DNA of 64,000 bases from RPQJ01 sp041910015 (GCA_041910015.1 JAYRRR010000001.1:1-64000), one strand, 5' to 3'; numbered from the stretch's first letter, positions 1-8,652 are shown. Notes: a model not told the origin generated them from the sequence alone. Made by a program: numbers and translations.

Positions 1-728
1 CCGGCCACGAGCCAGCGCCGCAACGACACGCCGATCCCGCAATAGAGATCGAGCACCGAGGCGCCGGGGCTGCGCACGAGGTGGCGGGCCGCGACGTCCA
101 GCGAGACTGCGTGCAGGCGCGGCAGCAGTTGCTGGAACGCCGTCGGGCCATGCACGATTCCGCCGGGCCCGACCGACCGCGGCGCACCCCAGAGCAACTG
201 CCATCCGCGCCGCGCAAAGAGCCGGCGACCGGCCGCGGGATGCAGGTGCAGCCAGAGGCCGTCCAGCCCGACCTGCGGCACCTGTTCGATGAGTGCTTCA
301 AACACGCCCGGGTCGAGTCGGCGGTTCTTGACGACCAGCGTCGCCTGTCCCCCGGCGACGTGCAGGTATGCAAGCGGGAAGTCGGCGTGCGGCGACGCGT
401 GCTCACGCAGGCAATGCACGAGCCGGTTCACACGCGCGCTGTGCACCGGACAGTCGTGAATGGCGATCAGCTCGTCGCGACGCATGAGCCCGAAGCGCCA
501 GCCCCGCATGGCGTCCCAGCGCGCGTTGAGCGTCACGCGATCGCGGTAACCGAAGCGCTGGTCGGGCGGCACGGAATGCGCCGGTTGCAGCCGGTCTGCC
601 CAGGGCGCGAGCACCACGCCCAGGTAATGCTGCTTCTGCGCCAGACTTGCCTCGGGCGTCAGGGTGCGGTGCCGGCAACCGTGGCAGGCCGGCTCGCATC
701 TGGCCGGAAGCGATTGGTGTAGGCTCAC
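1..728 (-). CDS. Class I SAM-dependent RNA methyltransferase, TrmA/RlmC/RlmD type (3' end outside window)
   Basis: Likely a uracil-C5 methyltransferase acting on tRNA or 23S rRNA. Reading the minus strand, an early cysteine cluster (CEPACHGCRHR, C-x3-C-x2-C near residues 11-18) matches the iron-sulfur site of the RlmC/RlmD/TrmA family, and DLYCGIGVS close to the window edge is the SAM-binding motif I. A GTG start at 728 places the cysteine cluster at its usual N-terminal distance; no good ribosome binding site decides it. The C-terminal catalytic part with the Cys nucleophile lies outside the window, so the exact paralogue cannot be named. It is divergent from the dehydratase gene, with only 40 bases between the starts. 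Confidence 0.8.
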   Translation of the reverse strand, partial: MSLHQSLPARCEPACHGCRHRTLTPEASLAQKQHYLGVVLAPWADRLQPAHSVPPDQRFGYRDRVTLNARWDAMRGWRFGLMRRDELIAIHDCPVHSARVNRLVHCLREHASPHADFPLAYLHVAGGQATLVVKNRRLDPGVFEALIEQVPQVGLDGLWLHLHPAAGRRLFARRGWQLLWGAPRSVGPGGIVHGPTAFQQLLPRLHAVSLDVAARHLVRSPGASVLDLYCGIGVSLRRWLVA

Positions 729-768
729 CTGCCCATGGTGCGACGGATCGGCCGTCGCGCACAGGCCT

Positions 769-1761
769 ATGGCGACCATGACCCGGATCCCGGCATTCGA
801 GGACGTGAAGGCGGCGGCCCGGCGCATCGCCGGTCAGGCTCGCCGCACGCCGCTGCTGGCCGACACGCCGCTCGATGCGCTGACCGGCGGCCGCATCCTG
901 CTCAAGCTCGAGACGCTGCAGCACACCGGCTCGTTCAAGTTCCGCGGCGCATGGAACCGCCTCGCGCAGCTCGACTCCGCACAGCGCGCCGCCGGTGTCG
1001 TCGCCTTCTCCTCCGGCAGCCACGCCCAGGGCGTCGCCGAAGCCGCCCGACGTCTCGGCATCCGCGCGACCATCGTCATGCCGGATGATGCGCCGCGCGT
1101 GAAGCTGCAGAACACCCGCGACCTGGGTGCCGAGGTAGTGGAATACGACAGGACGCATGAGAGCCGAGAGAAAATCGCCATGGCCATTGCCGAAGAGCGC
1201 CGGGCGACGCTCGTGCCCTCCTTCGACGATCCGGACATCGTCGCCGGGCAGGGCACGGTGGGGCTCGAGATCGTCGAGCAGGCGGCCGACCTCGGGCTCA
1301 CGCTCGACGACGTCGTCGTCTGCTGCAGCGGCGGCGGGCTGACGGCCGGCATCGTACTCGCGCTCGGGCAGCTCGCGCCCCAGGCGCGCATCTGGACCGC
1401 GGAGCCCGAGTACTACGACGACCACCGCCGGTCGCTCGCCGCGGGACGGCGCCAGCGCAACGAACCCGGCGTGCCGGAATCGTTCTGCGATGCGCTGCTC
1501 GCGCCCATGCCCGGCGCGCTCACGTTCGCGATCAACCAGCCGCGGCTGGCGGGCGGTCTCGCCGTCTCCGACGCCGAAGTTCGGCGGGCGATCGCGTTCG
1601 CGGTGCGTCGGCTCAGACTCGTCGTCGAGCCGGGTGGCGCCGTCGCGCTCGCCGCCATCGCAAGCGGCAAGCTCGACGTGCGCAACCGCACGGTGGCTGT
1701 GACCCTCTCCGGCGGCAACATCGACGACGTGCTGCTGACGGAGATCCTCGCAGGAACCTGA
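769..1761 (+). CDS. PLP-dependent threonine/serine dehydratase-like protein
   Basis: A 330-residue fold-type II PLP enzyme. The Schiff-base lysine sits in SFKFRGA (about residue 50), the substrate loop is SGSHAQG, and the glycine-rich phosphate-binding loop is CSGGGLTAG. There is no C-terminal ACT regulatory domain, so it resembles catabolic threonine dehydratases or serine racemase-type proteins rather than biosynthetic IlvA. The reaction is probably deamination of L-threonine or L-serine (threo-hydroxyaspartate is an alternative). ATG 769 is chosen because homologues begin near this point; an upstream in-frame ATG at 664 would overlap the divergent methyltransferase gene. Confidence 0.85.
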   Translation: MATMTRIPAFEDVKAAARRIAGQARRTPLLADTPLDALTGGRILLKLETLQHTGSFKFRGAWNRLAQLDSAQRAAGVVAFSSGSHAQGVAEAARRLGIRATIVMPDDAPRVKLQNTRDLGAEVVEYDRTHESREKIAMAIAEERRATLVPSFDDPDIVAGQGTVGLEIVEQAADLGLTLDDVVVCCSGGGLTAGIVLALGQLAPQARIWTAEPEYYDDHRRSLAAGRRQRNEPGVPESFCDALLAPMPGALTFAINQPRLAGGLAVSDAEVRRAIAFAVRRLRLVVEPGGAVALAAIASGKLDVRNRTVAVTLSGGNIDDVLLTEILAGT

Positions 1762-1808
1762 CGGCCGTCGTCGCCGGCTTCCTGTTGGCGGCGCTCGCCT
1801 GCGCAAGG

Positions 1809-2117
1809 TCAGCGATTGCCCTCACCAGCGCCACCCGGATTGCCACCGCCACTGCGACGCTCGCGCGAGGCTTCACCGCCCTTGCGCCCAGCCGCCGACG
1901 CGCGTTCGGGGGAGTTTGCGAAATTGCCGCCGGAGACCTCGCCGCCCTTGCGGCCTGCCTCGCGTGCGCGCTCGGGATCGTTCGCGAAGTTGCCACCCGA
2001 TGCCGAGCCGCCCTTGCTCGCGATCTCGCGCTGCTTTGCGGGCTCCATCGCCGCGAAACCGCGACTCGCCTTGCCGCCCCCCCCGGGGTTGCCGCCCTGA
2101 TTGCTCTCATTGGCCAT
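1809..2117 (-). CDS. KGG-repeat stress-induced protein (GsiB/YciG/Con-10 type)
   Basis: A 102-residue, very hydrophilic protein made of glycine-rich repeats. The unit AGRKGG(E) followed by SGGNFAN-PERA occurs about twice, and a variant (ASKGGSASGGNFA) precedes it. This is the signature of bacterial KGG proteins, induced by desiccation, salt or general stress; their molecular role is not settled. The start at 2117 is strongly supported by AAGGAGGT about 8 bases upstream (2125-2134 on the plus strand). It converges with the dehydratase gene. Confidence 0.85.
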   Translation of the reverse strand: MANESNQGGNPGGGGKASRGFAAMEPAKQREIASKGGSASGGNFANDPERAREAGRKGGEVSGGNFANSPERASAAGRKGGEASRERRSGGGNPGGAGEGNR

Positions 2118-2298
2118 GACTGTCGACCTCCTTATCAACGTCACCCGCACCTGCAGCAACGACCGGGGACCTGCGCCCGACGATGCCGCCCGTTGGATGC
2201 GACCGCGCGAAAGCGGTAGAGTTCACCGCGATCCATGTCCCCACCCGGTGCGATCCGGAAGGGCAACCTGGTCAGACACCCCACGAGAGCCATCAGAC

Positions 2299-2697
2299 AT
2301 GAATATCCGCAAGTCAGGCCTGTTCGCCGCCGCCAGTGCGCTCATGCTCCTCGCCGGCGCAAGCATCGCGCAGCAGAATGCTCCAAGCTACTCGAACAAG
2401 TGGCGCATCGAGGTCAGTGAAGGCGCGAACTCGGATGGCACCATCCTGTTCCGCGTGACGCCGAAAGACGGCACCGCCACGGACGTGGCCGTAGCGATCA
2501 AGAAGGGTCGAGGCGAAAACAACGTCGCGGACGACATCCGCGACGCGATGAAGTCCACGCTCAATCCGAAGGAATTCCACGCGGAGGTCGACGACGGTGA
2601 GGACGTGCTCGTCAAGAAGCGTGCGGGCCCGGACTTCGCCCTGGTGCTGGTCGAATCCAGCGTCAAGGGCGTGCGGATCCATATCGAAAAGGAATAG
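2299..2697 (+). CDS. Small exported protein of unknown function
   Basis: A 132-residue protein with a clear signal peptide (basic start, hydrophobic stretch LFAAASALMLLAGASIA, probable cleavage before QQNAP). The mature part of about 108 residues is polar, with a beta-rich middle and a charged end (VRIHIEKE). I do not recognise a family. ATG 2299 is chosen because it places the signal peptide at the N-terminus. It is monocistronic and converges with the HlyIII gene across a hairpin. Confidence 0.6.
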   Translation: MNIRKSGLFAAASALMLLAGASIAQQNAPSYSNKWRIEVSEGANSDGTILFRVTPKDGTATDVAVAIKKGRGENNVADDIRDAMKSTLNPKEFHAEVDDGEDVLVKKRAGPDFALVLVESSVKGVRIHIEKE

Positions 2698-2760
2698 GAA
2701 CCGGCGCAGGCGCTCGAGCCGGTGCGGGTCCACGGGCCGCGCACCGGCCAGCCGACGATG

Positions 2761-2782
2761 CCGGGCCTCGGCCAAGGCCCGG
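2761..2782. terminator. Hairpin between convergent genes
   Basis: CCGGGCCT and AGGCCCGG form a perfect 8-bp stem with a 6-base loop, 64 bases after the small exported protein and before the convergent HlyIII gene. No T-tract follows on either strand, so intrinsic termination is only a possibility. The rest of 2698-2855 shows nothing else. Confidence 0.35.
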
Positions 2783-2855
2783 TGGCTTGGCAGGTCGTGG
2801 GCAGGGTCTCCCGATCGCGGCCGTGGAGGGCGCCAGGAAGCCGCGCGGCACGCGC

Positions 2856-3512
2856 TCAGCCGGTCAGCGTGACGCTGGACACCGCCACGAAGTGGCAGGC
2901 GACCCCCGCGAGCACGAACACGTGCCATACGGCGTGCGTGTACGGACGGCTCTTCCAGAGGTAAAACGCGACGCCGCCCGTGTAACAGAGCCCGCCGGCC
3001 AGCAGCCAGCCCAGTTCGAAGCCGTCGAGACGCTGCCGCAGCGGCTCGATGGCGACCACGACGATCCAGCCCATCGCGACATACAGCATCACCGACGTGC
3101 GGTGAAAACGAAACCCGAGCGACGTCGTCTTGAAGACGATTCCCAGCACCGCCAGCCCCCACACGATGCTCGCGAGGGACCAGCCCCAGGCGTCCTTCAG
3201 CACGCCGAGCGTGAACGGCGTGTAAGTGCCCGCGATCAGCAGGTAGATCGCGGCATGGTCCATGCGCCGCAGCAGCAGTCGCGATGCCGGGCGGGTCGAG
3301 GCGTGATACAGCACCGAGGTCGTGAACATCAGCAAGGCGCTCGAACCGAACGCGAGGGCGCCCGCGAGCAGCCAGGGATCGTCGGTGCGCAGCGCCGACC
3401 TGACCAGCCAGGGCGTCGCGAACAGGCACGCGAAGATGCCGACGCCGTGGACAGCGCAGCTCGCAATTTCCTCCGCGCGCGAATAGGGGACCGCCGTCGC
3501 CATGCGCGCCAT
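2856..3512 (-). CDS. Hemolysin III / PAQR-family membrane protein (HlyIII, YqfA-like)
   Basis: A 218-residue integral membrane protein with about seven hydrophobic segments. Family marks are the early EEIASCAVHGVG, LYHAS after the second helix, RMDHAAIYLLIAGTYTPF in the middle, and the late HAVWHVFVLAGVACHF. The conserved Ser, His and Asp residues of these motifs form the metal site in PAQR proteins. Cytolysin activity is known for some Bacillus homologues; in most bacteria the role is unknown. ATG 3512 or ATG 3503 could be the start. It is divergent from hemG. Confidence 0.9.
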   Translation of the reverse strand: MARMATAVPYSRAEEIASCAVHGVGIFACLFATPWLVRSALRTDDPWLLAGALAFGSSALLMFTTSVLYHASTRPASRLLLRRMDHAAIYLLIAGTYTPFTLGVLKDAWGWSLASIVWGLAVLGIVFKTTSLGFRFHRTSVMLYVAMGWIVVVAIEPLRQRLDGFELGWLLAGGLCYTGGVAFYLWKSRPYTHAVWHVFVLAGVACHFVAVSSVTLTG

Positions 3513-3592
3513 CCTGCCACGTTGCTGGCCGTCCGGGAAAGCGTCGGATTTCCTTGCTGCTGTGCCGTTGCCGGGGGCGGTATCCTGCGCCC

Positions 3593-4210
3593 ATGCCCAA
3601 GTCCGTGCTGGTCCTGTACATGAGCCGCGGTGGCCACACTGCCCGCATCGCGCGCCGTGTCTGCGAGAGCATCGTCACCGCCGGGGGCCGCGCCGACATG
3701 ATGAGCCTGCTCGAGGCCGACAAGGAAGGCGTCGACTGGTCCCGCTACGACATCGTCGCGCTCGGTGCGCCGGTGCTCTACGGCACCTACGACAGGAGCG
3801 TGTTCGACTTCGTCACGCGCTACCGGTCACCACTCGAGACCAAACCGAACTCGTTCTTCAACGTCTCGGTCGTCGCACGCACTCCGCAGAAGGCGACGGT
3901 CGAGGGCAACCGCTACATGCAGAAGTTCCTGCAGCTCTCGCCGTGGCGGCCGCGGCACCTGAAGGTCGTCGCCGGCAAGGTGGACTACCCGTCCTGGCCG
4001 TGGCACGAGCAGCTCATGATCCAGATGATCATGAAGTTCACGCACGGCCCGACGGACCGGACGGCGATCATCGATTACACGGATTGGGACGACGTCGCCG
4101 CGTACGGACGGGAACTGCTCGGCCTCTGGTCTGGAGTGCCGGTCTGTATGCCGACGACACCTGGCCCGAGGCAGACAAAGCAGCCGTCGGGCACCATTTC
4201 GAGCACCTGA
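3593..4210 (+). CDS. hemG: Menaquinone/quinone-dependent protoporphyrinogen IX dehydrogenase
   Basis: A 205-residue flavodoxin-fold protein. The N-terminus MPKSVLVLYMSRGGHT is the FMN phosphate-binding loop; ALGAPVLYGTYDRSVFDF and the long insert with WPWHEQLMIQMIMKFTHGPTDRT are typical of HemG, which oxidises protoporphyrinogen IX to protoporphyrin IX at the membrane in haem synthesis. The first 182 residues follow the family; the last 20 (after ELLGLW) look unrelated and overlap, in another frame, a YciI-like relic. The 3' end may therefore have been altered by recombination. Confidence 0.85.
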   Translation: MPKSVLVLYMSRGGHTARIARRVCESIVTAGGRADMMSLLEADKEGVDWSRYDIVALGAPVLYGTYDRSVFDFVTRYRSPLETKPNSFFNVSVVARTPQKATVEGNRYMQKFLQLSPWRPRHLKVVAGKVDYPSWPWHEQLMIQMIMKFTHGPTDRTAIIDYTDWDDVAAYGRELLGLWSGVPVCMPTTPGPRQTKQPSGTISST

Positions 4211-4335
4211 AAGCGGCAACCGCAGCGGGCAAGGCCGTGCTCGCCCGACGGGCGATCGAAGCCGCCGACAAGGCCGCAGCACGCCGCTTCATGGACTCGG
4301 ACCCCGCCGTGATCGCCGGCGTGATGACGCCCCGT
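4144..4335 (+). pseudogene. Relic of a YciI/YCII-domain protein
   Basis: In a frame different from hemG the DNA encodes GLYADDTWPEADKAAVGHHF, then EHLKAATAAGKAVLA and AARRFMDSDPAVIAGVM. This reads as the start, middle and end of a YCII-like ferredoxin-fold protein. It has no start codon of its own, overlaps the hemG 3' end, and lacks about 15-20 residues between the second and third blocks (a missing beta strand). It is best read as a decayed fragment left by a recombination at the hemG end. Confidence 0.45.
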
Positions 4336-4395
4336 GTTGCCAACCGGCCCGACACCGGGCGGGCGCGCCGACCGACCCGCGCAGAAATCACCCGT

Positions 4396-4424
4396 TTGGG
4401 TGAGGGTCCGGGATGCGGTATATT
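4396..4424 (+). promoter_or_regulatory. Sigma70-like promoter
   Basis: TTGGGT (4396-4401) and TATATT (4419-4424) are separated by 17 bases, an optimal spacing, in otherwise very GC-rich DNA. It would start transcription near 4431, ahead of the purine-rich AGGGGGAG at 4438 and of the carboxyltransferase gene. Confidence 0.45.
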
Positions 4425-4452
4425 CGGCCCTCGCCACAGGGGGAGCTCCGAG

Positions 4453-4668
4453 TTGTCCGCGAACCGCCCGTACCGCGAACGCTGGGATCCCGCCGTGCAT
4501 CCGGAGCGGCGCGGTGGCGTACCGCGCCGGCACAGCGCCGGAGACGCGTTCCATGCGTGGCGCCAGACCGTGCTGACTGATCGACGCCTGGGGCCCGGCA
4601 GGCGCTGGGACGACTGGCGCCGCCAGGCACGCTCGATCTCGCGGCCGGGGCCCGCACCGCGCCACTGA
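4453..4668 (+). CDS. Possible small basic protein, TTG start
   Basis: From a TTG at 4453, preceded by AGGGGGAG at 4438-4445 with 7 bases spacing, an open frame encodes 71 residues rich in Arg and Trp (RERWDPAVHPERR near the start, GRRWDDWRRQ near the end). I do not recognise it. The placed promoter and ribosome binding site are the only positive evidence; it may instead be part of the untranslated leader of the carboxyltransferase gene. Confidence 0.25.
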   Translation: MSANRPYRERWDPAVHPERRGGVPRRHSAGDAFHAWRQTVLTDRRLGPGRRWDDWRRQARSISRPGPAPRH

Positions 4669-4763
4669 CCGGCCCCCGCCCTCCGCCGCTTCGTCTCACC
4701 GGGCTACGCCGTGACGCCGACGCAGGCATCATGGGCGCCACGAGAATCCCGGGGAGCGGCGCG

Positions 4764-6281
4764 ATGGACGGCGTGGACCGTTGGCAATCCATACTCAAGG
4801 AGCTGGAACGGCGTCGCGCCCTCGCCGAGGCCATGGGGGGCACCGATCGGCTGGCCCGGCAACACCAGTCGGGCAGGCTCGACGCCCGCCAGCGGATCGG
4901 TCGCCTGTTCGAGGCAGGCACGTTCCATGAGATCGGCGCGCTCGCGGGAGCAGTCCCGGCCGTAGGCAGCGATCCGGCCCCGGCCGACGGCCTGATCGCG
5001 GGATTCGGCCAGATCGACGGGCGGACGGTCCTGGCGGCCGCCGAGGACTTCACCGTGCTCGGCGGCTCGATCGGCGACGCCGGCGCCGACAAGCGCTATC
5101 GCCTGACGCAGCTCGCTGCACAGGAGCGCGTACCGCTCGTGTTCATGCTGGAAGGCGCCGGGCATCGGTTGACCAACACGCACGCAGGCCGCCGCCCCAA
5201 TGACCTGCAGGGGCTCGCCGAGCTGTCGGGCCAGGTCCCGATCGTCTGTCTCGTGATGGGAGCTTCTGCAGGTCACGGAGCATTGACCGCGCCGTTGTCG
5301 GACTTCGTCGTCATGACGCGGCAGGCGGCACTGTTCGTCGCGGGACCGCCGCTGGTCAAGGCGGCAATCGGCGAGGATGTCGACCGACAGACGCTCGGCG
5401 GCCCGCAGGTCCACGTCGCAGTCTCCGGCGTCGCACACAACCTGGTAGATGACGACGCGAGCGCCATCGCTCTGGCGCGTCGCTACCTGTCCTATTTTCC
5501 GCTCAATGCCTGGCAACGCGCACCGCGGCTCGACGGGCCCGGGATCGCGCCACGACGTCTTGATGCCATCCTCGACCTGATCGACCCGAACCCGCGCCAT
5601 CCCTACAGGATGCGCCCTGTTCTCGACCTGCTGGTCGATGCCGGCAGCCTGCTCGAGGTCCAGCCCGAGTTCGGCGCCTGCATCATCACCGCGCTGGCCC
5701 GACTCGGGGGACACAGCGTCGCCATCGTCGCCAACGACCCGGGCGTGCTCGCGGGCACCATCGACGCCAATGGCGCCGACAAGGCGACGCACTTCCTCGA
5801 ACTCGCCGGCGCGTTCCACCTGCCGGTCGTTTTCCTGGCCGACAATCCTGGCGTCATGAGCGGCACGGCCGCCGAACGCCAGGGCACGCTGCGTCATGCG
5901 GCGCGCCTGTTCGTCGCGCAGCATCGATTGCGGGTGCCGAAGCTCCACGTCACGCTGCGCAAAGCCTTCGGCTTCGGTTCGTCGATCATGGCGATGAACC
6001 CGTTCGACGGGCAGACGCTGTCCGTGGCCTTCCCGGCCGTGACACTCGGCGCCATGCCGGTGGCCAGCGTGGCAGAGTCGGCCAAGCTCGATGCGGACGC
6101 GCAGGCGCGCATCGCGGCCCGACAGGCCGGCGGCGCGTATCAGCTCGCGAGCATCATGGGCTACGACGACGTCATCGATCCGCGCGATTTGCGCAACTGC
6201 CTGTTGCGCGGGCTGGAACTGGCCGACGGGCGCCGTTCGCAGCTGTGCGAGCCGGTCGGCCGGCGGGGCGTGACGCCGTGA
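4764..6281 (+). CDS. Acyl-CoA carboxylase carboxyltransferase (beta) subunit
   Basis: A 505-residue carboxyltransferase with tandem crotonase-fold halves, as in propionyl-, methylcrotonyl- and geranyl-CoA carboxylase beta chains. It would move a carboxyl group from carboxybiotin to an acyl-CoA. The N half has VLAAAEDFTVLGGSIG and GASAGHGALTAPLSDF (first oxyanion region); the C half has FLADNPGVMSGTAAE and KAFGFGSSIMAMNPF (second). GGGGAG at 4751-4756, 7 bases before ATG 4764, favours this start over ATG 4731. No biotin carboxylase or biotin carrier gene lies in the window, so the partner must be elsewhere. The substrate is not predictable. Confidence 0.85.
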   Translation: MDGVDRWQSILKELERRRALAEAMGGTDRLARQHQSGRLDARQRIGRLFEAGTFHEIGALAGAVPAVGSDPAPADGLIAGFGQIDGRTVLAAAEDFTVLGGSIGDAGADKRYRLTQLAAQERVPLVFMLEGAGHRLTNTHAGRRPNDLQGLAELSGQVPIVCLVMGASAGHGALTAPLSDFVVMTRQAALFVAGPPLVKAAIGEDVDRQTLGGPQVHVAVSGVAHNLVDDDASAIALARRYLSYFPLNAWQRAPRLDGPGIAPRRLDAILDLIDPNPRHPYRMRPVLDLLVDAGSLLEVQPEFGACIITALARLGGHSVAIVANDPGVLAGTIDANGADKATHFLELAGAFHLPVVFLADNPGVMSGTAAERQGTLRHAARLFVAQHRLRVPKLHVTLRKAFGFGSSIMAMNPFDGQTLSVAFPAVTLGAMPVASVAESAKLDADAQARIAARQAGGAYQLASIMGYDDVIDPRDLRNCLLRGLELADGRRSQLCEPVGRRGVTP

Positions 6282-6284
6282 CGG

Positions 6285-7754
6285 CTACACCGGCAACTTC
6301 GCGAGCCCAGGCTCGACCGCGCCGACCGCGCCGAACACCGACTTGGTCTCGAGGAATTCCTCGAAGCCGAACGCGCCCCACTCCCGGCCCAGGCCGGACT
6401 GCTTGTAGCCGCCGAACGAGGCGGACACGTCGAGACTCGCGCCGTTGATGTGCACGTTGCCCGCACGCAGGCGTGTGCCCACCTTGCGGGCCTTGTCCAC
6501 GGTCGGGCCGAACACGTAGGCCGAGAGCCCGTAGGGCGTGTCGTTGGCGATGCGGATCGCTTCCTCCTCGGTGTCGTACGGCAGGATGCAGAGCACCGGG
6601 CCGAAGATCTCCTCGCGGGCGATCGTCATGTCGTTGCGCACCTCGCTGAACACCGTCGGCCGCGTATAGAACCCGCCGCCGATGCCCGCCGGTCGGCCCG
6701 GGCCGCCGCAGACGAGCTTGGCGCCTTCCTGGATGCCCTGGTTGATCAGGCTCTGCACGCGACGCCACTGATTCTGATTGGCCTGCGGACCCATGTCGGA
6801 TCTGGGATCGGCCGGATCGCCGACGACGACCTGTGCGGCAACCGCCGCGGCGATGGCCTCGGCCTCGGCGAGTTGCTGGCGCGGCACGAGCATCCGCGAC
6901 GGAGCGTTACAGCTCTGCCCCGTGTTGTTCATCATCACCATCACGCCATGACCGACCGCCTCCGGCAGCGGCGCGCCGGCGAGGATGACGTTCGGCGACT
7001 TGCCACCGAGTTCCAGCGCGACCTTTTTCACGGTGTCGGCGGCCGCCTTGTCGACCAGCACGCCGGCGCGCGTCGACCCCGTGAACGACACCATGTCGAC
7101 CTCGGGGTGCGAGGCGATCGATGCGCCGACAGTGGGACCGTCACCGTCGACGAGGTTGAACACACCCTTCGGCACGCCGGCTTCGTGCAGGATCTCGGCG
7201 ATGATGTGCGCCGAGAACGGCGCCAGCTCGCTCGGTTTGAGCACCATGGTGCAGCCGACGGCGAGCGCGGGCGCCACCTTGCAGGCGATCTGGTTGGCAG
7301 GCCAGTTCCACGGCGTGATCAGGCCGCAGACGCCAACCGGCTCGCGGACGATGCCGGTGGTGCCCTGCAGCTTCTCGAACTCGAAGTCCTTCAGCACGCC
7401 GAGCGCAACCATGAAGTGGCCGAGACCGGCGGGCGCCTGCATCGGCAGCGCGATCTTTGCGAGCGGCGCACCCATCTCCTCGGAGATGGCCTGGGCCAGG
7501 TCGGCGAGCCGGGTCTTGTAGACCTCGATGATCTTTTCGAGCAGTGCCATGCGCTGCTCGCGCGTGGTCTGCGAATAGCCCTCGAATGCGCGACGCGCCG
7601 CGGCAACGGCCCGGTCGACGTCCGCGGCGCTGCCGAGCGAAATGGTGCCGGCGACCTTTTCGGTCGCGGGGTTGACCACGTCGAACGTTCTGGCCTTCGC
7701 CTGCGCGGGCTCGACCCACTGGCCGTCGATGTAGAATTGACCATAGTCACGCAT
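6285..7754 (-). CDS. NAD(P)-dependent aldehyde dehydrogenase
   Basis: A 489-residue ALDH-superfamily enzyme oxidising an aldehyde to an acid. The catalytic Cys is in NNTGQSCNAPSR, the general-base Glu in ALELGGKSPN, the NAD-binding region is TPWNWPANQIACKVAPAL and SFTGSTRAG, and the closing motif is EEIFGPVL. ATG 7754 has AGGAG 6-10 bases upstream and gives the usual length; the open frame upstream of it has no family similarity. It converges with the carboxyltransferase gene with only 3 bases between stops. Confidence 0.92.
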   Translation of the reverse strand: MRDYGQFYIDGQWVEPAQAKARTFDVVNPATEKVAGTISLGSAADVDRAVAAARRAFEGYSQTTREQRMALLEKIIEVYKTRLADLAQAISEEMGAPLAKIALPMQAPAGLGHFMVALGVLKDFEFEKLQGTTGIVREPVGVCGLITPWNWPANQIACKVAPALAVGCTMVLKPSELAPFSAHIIAEILHEAGVPKGVFNLVDGDGPTVGASIASHPEVDMVSFTGSTRAGVLVDKAAADTVKKVALELGGKSPNVILAGAPLPEAVGHGVMVMMNNTGQSCNAPSRMLVPRQQLAEAEAIAAAVAAQVVVGDPADPRSDMGPQANQNQWRRVQSLINQGIQEGAKLVCGGPGRPAGIGGGFYTRPTVFSEVRNDMTIAREEIFGPVLCILPYDTEEEAIRIANDTPYGLSAYVFGPTVDKARKVGTRLRAGNVHINGASLDVSASFGGYKQSGLGREWGAFGFEEFLETKSVFGAVGAVEPGLAKLPV

Positions 7755-7996
7755 GCCGAATCTCCTGAAGGATCTTCCAGTCCGCAAGACTGGCGATAAC
7801 GTCCCGACGGAAGCCGGTGCGCCGCCCACCGTCGACGTCGAGCGATTGTCCGGCACCGGCCGGCTCTGATCCCTGGCGAGGAAGGGATACACCCCACCGA
7901 GGTCGTCGACCTCGGCAATTCTAACCAGACCGGAGAGTGCGCGGTCGGGTCCTGCCGAAACGCCGGCAACGCTGGAGTCGCCTGTTTCAAAGGCCG

Positions 7997-8176
7997 GAGC
8001 AGGAATCTCGAGGAATCCGCGACAGCCCCGCGTCGCGGCCAGACCGGACAGGGCGCCTCGACGACCGTCATCAGATCGTCGAGAGCCTCGAACGGATCGC
8101 GGTCGGCGGCAAACCCGGCATCAGGCAAACCACCATCACGAACGAGAGGCTGATCCGCGCCCGCGGGCGCGCTCAT
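7997..8176 (-). pseudogene. Small partner ORF of the nucleotidyltransferase, apparently without its stop codon
   Basis: The ATG at 8176 overlaps the stop of the preceding gene as ATGA, a classic sign of a two-gene unit. The first 60 residues read as a coherent small protein (FEALDDLMTVVEAPCPVWPRR, then SRFLL). No stop follows: the frame stays open to 7391, far inside the aldehyde dehydrogenase gene. I infer that the original stop, near 7997, was lost. The stretch 7765-7996 shows no other feature. Confidence 0.35.
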
Positions 8177-8652
8177 CGAAGGAGTTCGTCCAGCAGGGAT
8201 TCGCGGCCGAACAGGCGGAAGTACTCGCGTACCTCGTCGATCCCGATCTCGGCACGATTGGCAGCAATCAGCGCGCGAATGTCCTCCAGGTCCTGGGTGC
8301 GTCGCGGATCGTTGACGAAGCCCTGGAGTTTCAGGCCGATCAATGCTTCGGCGCTGACGACCCGCGACTCGCCAAACACCGTATGCACGGCCGGCGCACC
8401 CGCGAGCATGCGAACCGCGGCAGGGCGACGCGCGAAGATGAAGCCCACCCGTTCGCCACCGCGCAGGAGATTGGCCGCGTCGGGACTTCGGTGCAGGCAT
8501 CGATAGCCGGGCCCGATCATGGCCCGATGGATGACATCAGCCTTGTCCGCATCCGTCAGCCGGTCGATATCCTGGGTCGCACGCCCGACCTTGTGGGAGA
8601 CGAGCGCGAGGCCGCCGATGAGAGCGAAGCCGCGGTCGTGAATATTCACCAC
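8173..8652 (-). CDS. Nucleotidyltransferase-fold protein (AbiEii-like / DUF6036-like), N-terminally short
   Basis: A 159-residue protein related to minimal nucleotidyltransferases and AbiEii-type toxins. The core GGLALVSHKVGRATQDID contains the usual GG and the DxD-type acidic pair; ALIGLKLQGFVNDPRRTQDLEDI is the conserved downstream helix. Family members usually have 10-20 further residues before the GG motif, so the 5' end looks cut. The GTG start lies inside a 13-base direct repeat next to tRNA-Arg. It overlaps a small downstream ORF by ATGA, which hints at a former toxin-antitoxin-like pair; activity is doubtful. Confidence 0.6.
   Translation of the reverse strand: MVNIHDRGFALIGGLALVSHKVGRATQDIDRLTDADKADVIHRAMIGPGYRCLHRSPDAANLLRGGERVGFIFARRPAAVRMLAGAPAVHTVFGESRVVSAEALIGLKLQGFVNDPRRTQDLEDIRALIAANRAEIGIDEVREYFRLFGRESLLDELLR

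Noticed and set aside
2314..3723. A long minus-strand frame covering the exported protein and HlyIII
   Set aside because: It is out of frame with HlyIII and shows only low-complexity basic sequence.
4388..5948. Minus-strand frames opposite the carboxyltransferase
   Set aside because: No family motif; the plus-strand gene is clearly coding.
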